Made by a program: the position numbers and the translations under genes
Notes under the pieces: generated by a model
Databases searched by the model: none
What the model was told of the DNA's origin: nothing
Seen by the model: only the letters and a program-made list of their open reading frames with translations
Origin: Montifringilla adamsi
Lineage: Eukaryota > Chordata > Aves > Passeriformes > Passeridae
Length of the DNA stretch: 64,000 nt
Direction: 5' to 3'
Assembly (NCBI GenBank): GCA_017590115.1
Contig: JAGGNK010008892.1
Span: 62,001-126,000 of the forward strand
In this document: in pieces, positions 1 to 12,480 of the stretch
Position numbering within the stretch: position 1 is the first letter of the stretch
Layout of the letters: every line of letters begins with the position of its first letter

Positions 1-3000
1 TATATTCTTGTCTGTTCACCACTGAATGTGATCCAGACAGTATTTTAAGAAGAAACTGAGAGGGTCTGTATTTGCACACAATGTAGGATGCTGATGTGAA
101 GAGAAGTAACTCTTCTCACATTTCCACAGTTCCCTGTTACAGCAAAAAAACTGGTTATTAACACCATTGCTATAAAAAAAAACCCAAAACCAACAACAAA
201 AAAAACAAGGTAAAATCTTACCCTCGCTATCTTCACTAACAGAAGATAGCTGTTAAATTAACATAAGATTCTGAATTACTATTAGTGTTAAATGTATATT
301 TATGTGTCATTATTACTGCGTGCACAAAATAACTGCAGATAAACACGTGCTTCTTGAATCTGGTGTGCATGAAGCAATTACTGGAAGTATCTCAACTTTG
401 TATTTTCTCTTACCACAGTTCTTTTCTGGAGTTTTCCAAGACAGTGCACAACTCATCTGACAAGGTCACATTTTGTACCTGCAGGTACAATAGCTGCAAA
501 CAGGTACAATAGCTGAAAACAATTATGATGCCTGCATTAATTGCAGTGCTGCATTTTGGCCTTATGCTGCACAGTGGGATGAGACACATTCTTTTCTCCC
601 TTCTGGTAATCAGGAAAAAAAAATGAAATTAATAGCTGAGATCCTTGACTGTCTTACCCTAAGAAAAAGTTGTAATTGCAGTCTGTCCGTTTTATTCAGA
701 AATAGAAGGTGAAATACTTTAAATATTAATACCACAGTGACCTCAGCATCTTCCAGGAGAGGAAATGCATCCAGCTATGCAAGAAAGCAAAGCAAACTGC
801 TCTGACATGAATGCTCCAGCACTTCTTCCATCTTACCACAAAGATCTATGGCAGGTGTTCAGTCAGGAACTCCCTGGAAGACCACCTAACTCTCTGAGAG
901 TTCTCATTGTCCTTGCAAAACTGAGACTAGCTCAATAAAATAAATAAAATTTATTTATATTATTACTAATTTTGCTTGTGACCACTTTTAAATGTTCCTC
1001 AAGCTGTGTTGCAAGATTACATTGGCAGTGCTGAACACTAGGCAGTTAAAATTGTAATGGAGTGAGTGAATTAAAATAATGAGATCAAAGCAACTGCCAG
1101 AATTATTAAAAGGTTATATATCTAAATATAGCTTGTCCTGAAGATACTTCCAACCAGTGCACCTGTCGAACTAAATCGATAAAACTGGCTAGAATCAAAG
1201 CCAGGTGTTTTTGTCAGGACAGGTAAAAAGAAAACATTAAAAAGCTGTTATCACACCCAGCTTGCAAAGTCTTTATCTGAGCAAAAACATTTGCTCAGAA
1301 TTAAAACATCCTTTCCTGTTTCCACAAATTTTCTGTGTTGGGCTATTCCACACAAACCTGAATGAGGTGACCTTTCATCAGAATAACCCAGCAGTCAGAG
1401 ATGGCACGCAGGGCCAAACATGTTCAGTGGCCACGCAGGCTAATACCATGCATTTGTTTCCTATGGGTGTTCTACAAGATGCCTTTCTACTTTAGTCACA
1501 CAGAATAAATATTGTTTAGGAATTCTGGTTACTTGGAAGGAGAGTTCGGGGAACTGAATTTGAAGTGTGGATGCAGAGAAATAATGCAGCACTACAAAAG
1601 GAATTTGTCAAGCAGACGACTAAAAACCCTCAGGTGGCAGATTCTGCATCAGTATATTCAGTGAAGAGCTAAAATTATGCTACTGCTGCTTAAAAGAATT
1701 TATGCAGGCAATGAATTCTGTGGACTGGGAAGTGTTTCATCTTTAAGTCATGCTTAAATAACAGGGCTAAGATTCAAAAATATGACCATGAATTATATTT
1801 GTCACTTGCAGTCACCTAATTAAGAACTACATCCGTTCATCCTCAGTGCCCGTGTAATAGCATAATTATTGTATTTGGTGTAATCAAACCCCACACATTT
1901 TTAAAGGATTGTTCAAAGGCAGCTTAGGTGCATCTCTCGATGTGACAAGGCTAACCAAGAGCACTGCTGTAGCAGGGCTTCACTTTTGTAGGAGTAAACC
2001 ACATTTCACTGATAAAGAGCTGTGTGTTCACATTTCATTGCATGAAAGCAGTGAGACAGTTGAGACTGTGGAATCAGTATGTTCAGGCAGAGCAAAAGAT
2101 AACATAAGCCCAGTCATTACAGCTGCAAGCTCCTACTGAAATTAAAAGGAAACAAATCCTCTGCTGTAACCCTTTCCCCCCCACCAGATGTACAGATCTC
2201 TATGAAAAACCTGCTGCTTCTAAACCTTCTCTGCTTCTCTGCACCTTGTTTGCTACAAGCACATTCCATTTTCTCTTGAAACAGCCAAAATGGAAGAAAA
2301 GCTTAGCTCTCACATCAGCTTTAATAGAAGGTCACAGATGAAAGCAGTGCTGCCACTACGAGGAAGCAGACAAATAAGGCTCTCTAAACTGGTTCTCAAA
2401 ATCACATCTCTTTTTCCAAGCCGATGTACACCCTGCAACTGTGCTCACCAGAGATTAACAGATGCTTTTATAACTTTCTGCATAATAGAAAAGGTTTCAA
2501 GGAGCACAGTATTACAGTGGTTAGTTTTTCTAAACCAAACTCCTACAATCACAAACAAGAGAGGGGAAAAATAGATACTGAAAGGTACAAGTGGAGATTG
2601 TCTGTAAACCTTTACAGAAGACAGTGGGCAGATGGTAGGGATTTGCAGTGACACAGCTGTTTTTAAAAATAAAGGGTTGGAAGAGGAGAGGCATGATTAC
2701 ACATACATTTCTAAGCCTGTACACACAAGAATAAAAATTAGGCTAGCAGTGGGAAACTGAGGTTTGTATATTATTTTACAGTCCAAATTGACATTTAGAA
2801 ACTTCTAAAAATAATCTGCAGCACCTTCAAGCTTTTTTTCCCCAATCATTAGTTTTCTAAATAACTATGAAGCAAAGCTGACAACAGAAACATTAACCTA
2901 CAATGAGTTACTTAAAAAGACTATCATAGAATCTTAGGAATGTCAAAATTACTTTCAGTACCTCAAATTAGCACAGTCTTTCTCTAAGCTTTACAATGTA

Positions 3001-5074
3001 AAAAGACAACTCTATGAAATCATTAATTGAACATAAATTATGTCACCTGTTTGAACTTCCTATGAAAAGATTTGATTTTTACTGCTCTATTTTTTTTTTT
3101 TTTCAGAGGTTACTAGTAGAATGCATAGATAAGTAATTCAAGAAAGAGTAAGATGTATGGGGATTATTGTAGATTCAACAGCATGGGAGGTGAGGCAGAA
3201 AAACGTCCAAATTCAATAGGGTCAAGGACTGGATATGAATTTAGTAAAAACAGTAATTTTTATTTAAAAACTTCAGAGACCTTTCATTCTTTTTTAATGC
3301 ACATTCTTATGTATGCTCCCCACAGCCATAGAGAAGGCTTATGTTAGACAAACAGTAAAGGGTTTTTTAATGCACATTGTTAAAGTCTGCCTTCTCCAGA
3401 GAATCCAATGAAGCTGTTTCTTCAAAATTAACTATTCCAGTTAACATATTCCTAGATCCAAGAAATCTTATATCAACAAGAGACATGCCACTAACACCAA
3501 AACAGTAATATTTTGATCTTTCTTCATCGGGTCAGTCTTTTCACACTACATCAGTTCACTTCCTTCCCTGTATTAGAAATGACTTGCCAGTGTAAACATA
3601 CTTCTTTACATTTACTATATAAAAGCCATCTAATTTCCTGAACACACGAGCTGGGATCCAACAAAAGAAAAAAGTTATCTAGAACTGGCCCACTAAAAAT
3701 TTCTTTATATCCATCGCCAGAGCCACTGGTGCTGGCTTTTGCTACTGTTAGATATTGAACTGAATGGGCAGCAGATGAAACCTGTTACAAAAAATCCAGG
3801 TATTCCACAGCATCTGGGCTGCTCCTAGTCCAAAGACAATAAAGTGATTAGCATAGATGCTGTCTAGTACACAAACAAACTCAACAACTGAAGACATTTA
3901 AATTAATTTTATTTATACCAGGTTTTCAAAATCAGAAATATTTCAAAGAAGTTCAATAGACAGGTGCTACATTGATGATCTTTGATCCACCATTAGTGCC
4001 GTGTTTTCACTCTACAATCATTAACTTGCCACCACAAACTAAAGGGGACTTACAGAAGTTTATAAAAAATAGGCAGACATGAAAATTTGGTTTATACTGG
4101 AATTGGCATAAGAGAGTAAAGCTTATTATCAAATTGTGGCAATTGCTGTATTCCATCACTTGTTTTGAGGGAATAGTAGAGAAGGAAAAGTCTTCCACTT
4201 AGCAAAACACTTTGGGTTTAACAGAGCATACTCAAACTCCCTTTCATGATCTGACTAGGAGTGATTTTTACACTCAAGTCCATATAAATTTAAGCTTTGC
4301 ACTTCTAAACATTGCCACAAGCATAAACCTCACTTACACACTCTAGTCTTGGATTGATTTCCCTTTTCAGAGAAATCAAACCCATCTATCTATACCTCTT
4401 CCAGGATTTACCAAATCAAACAAAACTGCTGACTTTGAAATTTTTTAGAAAAAAAATGCCATCTCTGCACAAGCTACTCTCATGAAAAATTTATTTAACA
4501 TTTCTTTATCAATAAAATAACTGAGGCCAAGATATCCAAAAGTCACGTCTACACAGATACACAGAAGATATTCAACTTGAGAGGATTTTCCTCCACTTCT
4601 TGATCACAATGAGGCCCTCACCATTTTGCATAATGACAGAAAACAACAGCTGACAAACCATTTTGGAACAGATGCCAGCTGTCTCTCATTTGTTTTATAA
4701 TTCAAACAGTAACAGTTCTGTAGCACTTTATTGGTTTTTGTTTTTTTGTTTTTGTTTTTTTTTTAAAAGCAAGCCATCTGAATTGGACCTCACATCAGTC
4801 AGTCAGTCATTCATTTCAAGAACAAACTGAAGGCTCGATCCTTTCGGATCCAAAACTTTAATTTGGTAGGAATCTTACATAAAGACAGTTTGTGCTTCAA
4901 TTTCATAGCTAGTCAGACTGAGTGAATATACACCTAAGCTAGTTAAAAAAAAAAAAAGGAAAAAAAAAAAGGAACCCATAATATTCAACTAAGAAGCCAC
5001 AGATATTTTTCTGGACTGCAGCAGAGACAAACAATAAATTTAAACACAGTACTCCTTAAAAAAAGTTTACTGTC
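1..5074. other. Intergenic DNA left of CFL2
   Basis: AT-rich sequence with no reading frame, splice pattern or RNA gene that I recognise. It holds homopolymer runs (for example near 3090-3105 and 4740-4765), an A-rich tract at 173-208, a short direct duplication at 481-520, and a second duplication in which a run of T followed by AATGCACATT occurs near 3292 and 3363. Longer CFL2 3' UTR isoforms could reach into its right part, because further minus-strand AATAAA motifs occur there. By human synteny SNX6 would lie further left; I saw none of its exons here. Confidence 0.6.
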
Positions 5075-7355
5075 TAAAATGAAAATTCAAATGGTTTATT
5101 AAAATTTAACATTTTCCATTTTGGCTTTTTCTAAAGAAACAATTTATTCCTTGTGAAAATTCAGTTAAAAGATAATTTCTTTTTACTGTACTGAGCTCAA
5201 GTTAAACATAAAGCACAAAGATCTTTACATTAAACTGGGCTTTGCATACAACGTGAATGATCAGAAATGGACTATTTTGAGGAATAAAAAGTTGTGGGGT
5301 TTTTTTTCATCTAGACAACATGCATACCATCAGTTATTTCACAATCTTAAAAGGTACCTGAAAGGAGAGTTTTGTAGAACAAAACCAAGACTCGTTAATA
5401 CTCTTAGTAAGTCAGTGGTCATCATGCCTTTTTACTTAAATTCTAGTAAAGTTTAGTCTACATAGAACAGCAAACACAATGAAGTGTGCAAGTCATAGGG
5501 ATAGCCAGAAGCCTGAAATAAAGTCTTAAAGTTCTACAGGACAAGAGAGCCTAAACACAGTACCACTAGGTTACTTAAACTATTGGGGGAAAAAAAAAAG
5601 ACAGGAAGTATTTGGATTATTATCTGCTTCCTTGTTGAAAAAGGGCTATGGACTGAACATAAAGAGCCTGCATTTAAAAGCTCCACAGTTCTACTCTACC
5701 AACTTTTTAAAATAAGGTAATGATAAAAGAGCATTCCTTCTAGCAGCATGTACAGTTCAGCTGCCAGTGGCTGCCTAACAGCGCTCCTTTATGCATACCA
5801 GGAGAATCATGTCCAGTTTTGCCATTTGTGGATAACGATGACAAGATACAAAAGCATGTGTTTGCCATAAATAGCTCTGGCTAACGGAGGATTGCTCACA
5901 CAGAGCAGATCAAATTCTCTATAAGGAGAGCATTATTTGGCTCCCAGCCAAAACACGTCCCCTATGCAAGCCTCAGTAGTGGCAAACACTTTCCAGTTCT
6001 ATTTACATAGAAACTAACAAGTAGAACAGTTCATTTAGGCTAATTCTTACTGAGTCGGTCTAACTATAACACTCAAGAAACAAAAATTATTTCCCCGCTT
6101 CATACTCTGCATGTAACTGTTATTACACATCATCTTACCCAGAAACACAGCAAGCTGTAAAAACTCGTGCAAGGTTTTACTCTGCCATGTAGAACTTTAA
6201 GAACATTCAGGTACAAAACACACTGCATGGTTAATTACTTTGTATTTTTAAGTTTCTGACACAAGTGATTCATGGAACTAATGGTCTCCAGTAGTGGTAG
6301 CTTCTTTACTTTATGGTAAACTAGGAGCAGGTCCTTTATTCAATGGCCAGAACAGAGCCACAAAGTATTGTAAAGCAGTGCCTAAATCAGTATTAAAAAC
6401 TTGCATTATTCAAGATGAGATTAATGATTGTTTACCTTTACAATACTTTCCACAGAAGTTATTTGAAATATGCTTAAACACTTAAAAACTATATTTTCCA
6501 ATGAAAACAAGGCAACGTTCTGTAATAAGCCACAAGTTTTATTGCAACGTGGCCAGTTTTTGATCTCAAAGAACAAGGTTCCATTTAAGGCTCTTTTTAA
6601 TACAGAAATTGCCACCATGACTGATGTTTTACAAAACTTTAGTGTTTCAAGACTCACATGGTAAACAGATAACTTCTACTCCTGTTCAGTAGTGTACATT
6701 CAATGGAAAACGAAAGGCATCGTAACAGCTACTTCATTTATAAAGATATGCATGTAACAGGAATGAAACTGAGGTACTACAATAATTTGATGACACAGTT
6801 ACAGCAACTTAATTGGCATTCCTTGGGGGGCGGGGGGCAGGTCAAACATATTACAAAAAAGTGCTTTAAATGCATAGTGTTGTGTGCTGCCATGTCACAA
6901 AAATAGGCTTGTCAAGGCAGGTGAGGTGTATGAATGCACAAGAGCCTCATGGAACTGCAATCAAGTGCAACTGTAAGTAATACTGTAGAGAGTCTACCAT
7001 CCGACCAGTGGACAATACTTTCAAGGCATTCGATTAGCTTACCCTTTGCTGTCTGCTAGACTATTTACATTAACTATCACATTCATTGAACATGTTGCAA
7101 GGAATGCCTGCAACGTCAGTTTTGGCCAAGTGTATGACGTGAAAGCATTCCTTGAATCCTACATAAAACTACCAGGATTAAACAGTCTAATGGCAATCAC
7201 TGGTAGACTGCTTAACAATGACATCTCCTTCAGGGCAGTGGGGAAGGGACTTATTTTTTTGAGGAGGAGAGGGGATGGGGAGACTAATACTATTCCAATT
7301 GAACGAGCTGCAGAAATGGAAGCTCCTTAGATCCAGATGGCACTTGTCTGTCTTT
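5075..7355 (-). other. CFL2: CFL2 3' UTR (approximate)
   Basis: Sequence downstream of the CFL2 stop codon on the minus strand. Minus-strand poly(A) signals (AATAAA) lie at 5095-5100 and 5143-5148, which gives a 3' UTR of about 2.2-2.3 kb. That fits the long 3' UTR known for vertebrate CFL2 mRNAs of about 3 kb. An earlier AATAAA lies near 6537-6542 and could give a shorter isoform. No long minus-strand frame interrupts the stretch. The endpoint is inferred from signal position only; transcript 3' ends would settle it. Confidence 0.55.
5095..5100 (-). terminator. CFL2: Candidate CFL2 polyadenylation signal
   Basis: Canonical AATAAA on the minus strand about 2.26 kb past the CFL2 stop, matching the usual length of the CFL2 3' UTR. 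A second copy 48 bases upstream (5143-5148) could be used instead. The choice between them is inference. Confidence 0.45.
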
Positions 7356-7468
7356 TTATAAGGGTTTTCCTTCAAGTGAAACTACCACGTTGCCTCCCAA
7401 TTTCTCTCCAAGTGTTGAACGGTCCTTAATATCATCCAAACCATTTACTTGCCACTCATGTTTAATAC
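7356..7468 (-). CDS. CFL2: CFL2 last coding exon (residues 130-166 and stop)
   Basis: 113 nt coding, acceptor TCTTTCAG. It encodes the C-terminal part of the ADF-homology domain ([20 protein letters not shown] and onward), ending GKPL with TAA at 7356-7358. The C-terminus is the standard cofilin one. Confidence 0.95.
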
Positions 7469-8040
7469 CTGAAAGACAGATGGACAACAATGTACTTGTG
7501 AGAACCTCAACATCTAAATGGCATAGTGGTTAAGGAGAAAAACATTTTTAGGTCCATACCTGTAAATTTCTTTTTAATGGCATCTTTAGAGCTTGCGTAG
7601 ATCATCTTGCTTTTTAAAGGTGCACTTTCAGGAGCCCTTTAAAGAAAAAAGCCAACAACAAAACAGTTACTAAGTCATCCACTGGTAGCTCCAGAATATT
7701 CAATTTTGACAGCAAGCTTTGCTTTCACACACCAGAATATAAATACCAGGTCTTCTTTCTTAGATTCCTTTGTCTCGTATGTGGCATCATACAAAGCGTA
7801 TCGGCAATCATTCAAAGGTAGCAACTTCACAAAGGCTGTATAGGGGTCCTCCACAGTATCACCAATGTCACCAACCAATATCTGCTTTGCCTCCTCTACA
7901 ATTATTTGTTTTTTGTCATCACTTAAGCAGAAGAGAACAGCTTTCTTTCTTTTTTTAATCTCTTCTGGGGTTGAAGATTTCCTTACTTTCATGTCATTAA
8001 AAACCTTTATGACTTCATCGTTCACTGTTACTCCAGAAGC
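7356..8040 (-). CDS. CFL2: Cofilin-2 (muscle cofilin), spliced coding region lacking only the start codon
   Basis: CFL2 is an ADF/cofilin-family protein that binds actin monomers and filaments, severs and depolymerises the filaments, and is the main cofilin of mature striated muscle. Three exons (7733-8040, 7560-7636, 7356-7468) join in frame to 498 nt. With the ATG that cofilin genes keep alone at the end of exon 1 this makes 501 nt, exactly the 166 residues usual for the family. Visible features are Ser3 (the LIM-kinase/slingshot regulatory site), the nuclear-localisation-like KKRKK at residues 30-34, and one ADF-homology domain filling the protein. The sequence reads as CFL2 rather than CFL1 or destrin. 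The promoter CpG island lies about 0.8 kb upstream, and BAZ1A is the next gene upstream on the same strand. The gene looks intact apart from the unseen first exon. Confidence 0.95.
7560..7636 (-). CDS. CFL2: CFL2 coding exon 3 (residues 104-130)
   Basis: 77 nt between acceptor TTTAAAG and donor G|GTATGG. It encodes the stretch that begins [20 protein letters not shown] and contains part of the long actin-binding helix of the ADF-homology fold. Phases agree with both neighbouring exons. Confidence 0.93.
7733..8040 (-). CDS. CFL2: CFL2 coding exon 2 (residues 2-104)
   Basis: 308 nt. The acceptor ends in TTTTACAG, followed by GCT TCT GGA GTA (residues A2 S3 G4 V5). The donor is TTCTG followed by GTGTGTG. 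The exon carries Ser3 and the KKRKK motif and stops within the Trp104 codon. The first codon of the exon is residue 2, so the initiator ATG must come from an upstream exon ending exactly in ATG. Confidence 0.95.
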
Positions 8041-8820
8041 CTGTAAAATGAGATCAAAGGAATAATTTAAACAGCAAAAATTAACACTCACTAGAAGAAG
8101 ATGATAGCCCACAGTGCTAGATAAAGAAGTCTGCCTGCCCCCGTAAGAATAAAAATACTATACTCAACCTGAACACACTATGAATTTAGTAATATTTGTA
8201 GGACTGGAGCAGAGGATATACAGGAGGCGTGAATTCAGTAGTTTCTTGTTGTAGATCTCAGCATTTTCAGCTGCAATTCTGGACAGCAGTTTCATACAGT
8301 CACACAACTGTACTACTCAAACAGTTTTCCTCTACCTTATCATGCATTTGGCTTATTTGGGGGGAGGGGAAGAGGGAGTGATGAGGGGGTAGGCACTGAA
8401 CATAGGACAGGAGTTTGTAATTTTCGGTTGGGATAGGAGGGGGTGGGGTTTTGGTGGGTAGATTTTTGTTGGCTTTTTTTTCTTTTAGTAGAGCAAACAC
8501 TACAGCAGCAGCTCACATCCAGCGCTGTCATGACTCTCATTTTGTTGAGTGAGGTAAGGCTCTACAAGCAGCAGAAATGTTTTCTGCATTGTGTCAGCTT
8601 CAACACCGCGCCTTAAGAACTCCCGAATTTTACTTCAAACTGCTGCGGGAGTATTGTTTGACTGCTCTTCGTTCATATAAAAATACCGATTACAACTGTA
8701 CAGCTCCCCATAAGGTCGCAAGCCGCTCAAAACAAGAGCCTAAACCAGCAAGGAAACAAAACACCGGCAGGGCAAACGGGGAGCTCCAGGCAAAATTAAA
8801 ATAATTTAGCAAACCCCGCT
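8041..8820 (-). other. CFL2: CFL2 intron 1
   Basis: Non-coding sequence between coding exon 2 and the CpG island. The stretch 8345-8475 is strongly G-rich on the plus strand (several runs of four to six G), so the transcribed strand carries a long pyrimidine-rich tract. No alternative exon was recognised. Confidence 0.6.
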
Positions 8821-9720
8821 GCGAGTGAGCAAGCGAGCTCAGCCCATCTGCAGCGCCCTTGCTCTCGGTCCAGCAATTACATCTGCCGAAGCAGGCGCTG
8901 CCAGCGCAGGCTGCCCGGGAGGGAAGGCAGGTGCGCGGCTCGCAGGGAGCCGCCGGCTTTGTCCCCGGGGGCGCCGCGGGCCCCTCTCCCCGCTTTGTTC
9001 GCGGGGACGGAGGGAACCCCGCCGCCCCGCGCCCTCCGTGCCTGCGCTCCGACACCCCCGCCCCGGCCCCAGCGCTCCCACACGGCCGCTCCTCGGGCCT
9101 GGGCACCAGGCGGCCGCGGCGGCGGCTCCTCGGGCGGACTGCGGGACCCTTCTCTCCGCGCCCACCGCCCCTCACCGCACCGCCGGGTACTCGCGCGCCC
9201 GGGCGGTGCCGCAGGCAGCGCTGCGCCGCCCGCCCGGTCCAGGCCCCGGCCCNNNNNCTCGGCGGAGACGGCGGCAGCGCCGGACTGCGGGTGTCTGCCC
9301 CGCGCCCCGCAGCCCGGGGCGGCCCCTTCAGCGGTCCCCGGCAGCGGCCGGCTGGCTGCTGAGAGGGCGAGGCGACCCCTCCGTGGGCTCGGAACACCAG
9401 CGTCAGGCCGGGGCACGATGGCGGCGCGGCTGCTCTGAGCCACCCTGCCCAGCCAGCGCTGCCAGCCCTGCCCCGCACCGCCCGGCGCTGCTCCCCTGGC
9501 CCAGGCGCTTTCTGCTGCTCGAAAGGGTTTGCCCCTGTTCGCGGTTCGTGGCCGGGCGCTGCCAGGCTGCCCGCTGACCCCCACCAGGCGGCACAGGCGG
9601 CATTGTGCCGCTCCCGTGTGCCACGCCGTCTACTCCCCGCTGGAAGAGGATCTGTGCTGCTGCCCCGGGCTGTGCAGGGAAGGGCCTGGGCACAAAGGGA
9701 CCTGGCACGAAGTGCTCTTT
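8820..9720. promoter_or_regulatory. CFL2: CpG island, CFL2 promoter and first exon region
   Basis: A GC- and CpG-dense block in otherwise AT-rich DNA, starting about 0.8 kb upstream of CFL2 coding exon 2 and interrupted by five N at 9253-9257. GC-box-like motifs occur, for example near 9477-9484 and 9749-9757. Its position fits the promoter and 5' UTR exon of CFL2 on the minus strand. Long apparent reading frames here in both directions come from high GC content and have no protein signature. Divergent transcription is possible but not shown. Confidence 0.75.
9253..9257 (-). other. CFL2: Assembly gap probably hiding the CFL2 start-codon exon
   Basis: Five ambiguous bases inside the CpG island. 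I looked for a minus-strand ATG directly followed by a GT donor through the island and found none, although the remaining exons are exactly one ATG short of a 166-residue protein. The gap is in the right place for the end of exon 1. Its true length is probably not five bases; that is inference. Confidence 0.5.
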
Positions 9721-12480
9721 CTGCGGTCTTGGCAGAGATGCTCAGACAGTGGGGCGGGACACAGCACGTAGGGCAGAAGGTGCATTAAAAGATGAGAAAA
9801 TTACTTACAGGAAAACAAGGAAGGACAGCTCTCCCGACAGTGTTTTACTGTTCCATGCTTCCAGACAGGGCTTCAGGCACAGGGCAACAAACAGAGCTTT
9901 TTATCTCTAGCCCATCCAAGTGGACAAGAGTCTGCACCCTGAACTGGTGTGTCTGAAAACCAAGAAATCCTAAACATTGAAGACCTCAAGGAGCTGTACC
10001 TGTGAGTCTCCTGCCTGCGTTGTGACCAGCCAGCTCTCTCTCCCCCAAACACTTGAACTGCTAGCAATGTGGTGGTAGAAACCGACAAGCCAGTGTTTGT
10101 CAGCAGGTGTGAATGTGTATTAGAATCCTCTATGTGTTTTAGATACATATATATTCGTATATTCTCACTGCATTTTGTGAGGGATGTGTTGACATTTCTT
10201 CCCCCCCTCACCTCAAGACACTATGTTTCTAATATCCTTTTTGAGTTACACCCGGCCCTGTGGGTATATCCTGCCCCCTGGATGCAGAATTCAAGACTGA
10301 TTTGCATCATCAGCATTCAAAATTTGATCCATCAGCCTTGAAATCACTAGTCCAGAGCTGTATTTACCCCTCAGCTCCTTACAGCCACACATTCAGGACT
10401 TCCTGCTGCCACTGAGCTCTGTTCGACTCAAGTCTCTTTTTTTTCCAGACGATGGCCGCTCGGTTACTTTTACTGCCTGTGCAAGTGCCAGCACTGTGGG
10501 ACTCAGGAAGGAGTACCTTTATTGTGTATTTGGCAAGCAGGTGTAGCTGTGCCCATGTGCAGTACATCCTCTGGTGCTACTGACCACTGCTGCTGCCATG
10601 GGTTCAGCAAACTTCTAACATGTGCACAAGAGCAGGAATCTGGTGTGTTAGTGCCCTAATGTCACACCTTGCAGAGCACCCTCAGCCACCCACATGGGGC
10701 CTCTGCCCTGCATATCCCAGGCTCCTAAAATGAAAAGTGTGGAGTTACCAGCTCCAGAGTTGCGTGGCTGGATAGGTGCTCCAGGGATGACAACTGCAAA
10801 ACTGTGCATGACTCATCCTCTGTTTTTAACACCATGGAAACTGAATAATGAATCAGAAGTGCTTGCTACTCCCTTCATCTGACAAGGTGCATACTTGAGG
10901 TACCCAGGCACTAAGGGCTGCTGCTGCTGCTGCACATCACTGACTGATACTTGGCAGTCACCAGAGTACAGAAGCAGCACAGGCTGAAGGAGGAGTATTT
11001 TCTGACTTTACAGAAATCTCTGACAGAAATGAGTTTGCCAGAATTTCAGAGCATTTCTTAGAGGTGAAAAACAGGTCACAGGTAAACAGAAAAGGGGCTT
11101 CTCATTTTCAAGGAATGAATTTTGAACTCCTGGTGACTGCAGTGATCAGAAAAGGAATTTGTGACAGAGCCCAGTGGTGAACTTTGGAGACCACAGAAAT
11201 GGCCAGTATCCAGCCAAAAGCAGTAATGACCAAGCAAATCTTACTGCTGAAGCACACTCAGGCAAAGCTGGTTCCTCACTTTGGCATCTCACTGCACTCA
11301 GGAAGCATCGAGTTTCACTACCCCAATGCCACAAGACCTGCATCCCACCAGGCACCACCGAAATAGCCCAATGATTCAGAGAGCCCAGCAGCAGCAGCAC
11401 TAAAAGCTTTGTGAATGATACCCTCTGTGGAGCGCATGCCTCTGAGGAAGCCCTCCAAGGCTCCCCTTCACCCTCTGTGGATGGAAGCAATGACTCACCG
11501 TGAAGCAGGAGGCACTCTTTGTTTGGATTCAGCTCCTGGGTGCTCATTAGTGAGAAATTATTATAATCGACTAAGCTGCCTTATGCACTGGAGCTCTTTG
11601 GTATCACAGTCCTTTCCTTTAGTATGCTGTGCATCCTGTTTGCTTTTCTCATCCTCACTGAGCTCAGTGTTACCACTTGAGCCCCGTTTCCCATGGAAGC
11701 GAGGCCTCTGCTTGGCCTCCTCAGGCATCCCCTCTCTCAGTTGGGCTAGTCCTTGTCTCAGTGATTTTTTAACTTGTTAGCTTGTTTGAGTTAAATCTGA
11801 CAGATGAACAGAGGCCACAAAAGTAATTAAGATCCTTAATTAAGTAATTAAATGTTATAAAACAGAAGAAAGTGGGGCTACATGTCTATCAGTCCAATTC
11901 AGGAACCTGTTGGTTTCTGCTAGGGGACACTGGAGCTCTTACGGTGTAGCCAGATTACCTTCAAGAGGACTAAGCAGAGAGAAAGGAAAAGCAGAGGAAC
12001 TTGCATAGATGCACACTGAAATAACAGAGAGTCTTAATACCACTCAGTTTAAAAAATCAGCCTGTCAAGGGAGACAAATCCATAGGAAGCTGCATCTGAT
12101 GAGATCTCTTGCTCAAGACACTTCTTTTTCTGCTTTGCTGTCCTGCATACCCCTGCAAAATACCAAGTTTCCCTCTAACAATTCCGTATTTTCAGTGAGA
12201 GTGCAAAGAAAGCCAGACAAAGTCTAACTTTTGGCAATGTAAGAGAGTGTTAGAAAAAAGCTGTGAAATGCTGACATTGAATTTTTCTCTCTACTTACAT
12301 TGCAGATACATTCCTCAAAACCCCAAAACAAAGCAAAACAAAACACAAAAAACCCCCAACCAAAACAAACAAACAAACAAACCCCACAAGCAAAAGGCCA
12401 ACAGTAAATATATTTGACTCTTAAGCTGTGGGTCCTGTCACGATTTTGCTGCAAGTTAGGAAGACTGGCAGTGCCTCCCT
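9721..12480. other. Intergenic DNA between the two CpG islands
   Basis: No gene recognised. Moderate-complexity sequence with scattered short open frames that show no family signature, among them a 133-codon minus-strand frame at 11146-11547. A low-complexity A/C tract lies at 12317-12390. Upstream CFL2 enhancers could lie here, but I see no specific evidence for one. Confidence 0.5.
12317..12390. repeat. A/C-rich low-complexity tract (CAAA-type)
   Basis: Runs of AAAAC and CAAA units, including four consecutive CAAA-like units near 12364-12382. Directly left of the second CpG island. Confidence 0.7.

Noticed and set aside
1..5000. 3' end of SNX6, expected next to CFL2 by synteny
   Set aside because: I saw no SNX6-like coding exon here; it probably lies further to the left.
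8690..9584. Several long overlapping open frames on both strands across the first CpG island
   Set aside because: They are Arg/Gly/Pro/Ala-rich, occur in several frames at once and read through the N gap. They reflect GC-rich composition, with no protein family signature.
10826..10838. Minus-strand ATG followed by GTGTTA, a candidate CFL2 start exon
   Set aside because: It lies outside both CpG islands in AT-rich sequence with a weak donor. Kept only as an alternative to the gap explanation.
11146..11547. 133-codon minus-strand open frame
   Set aside because: No family resemblance, and overlapping frames on the other strand. Probably chance.
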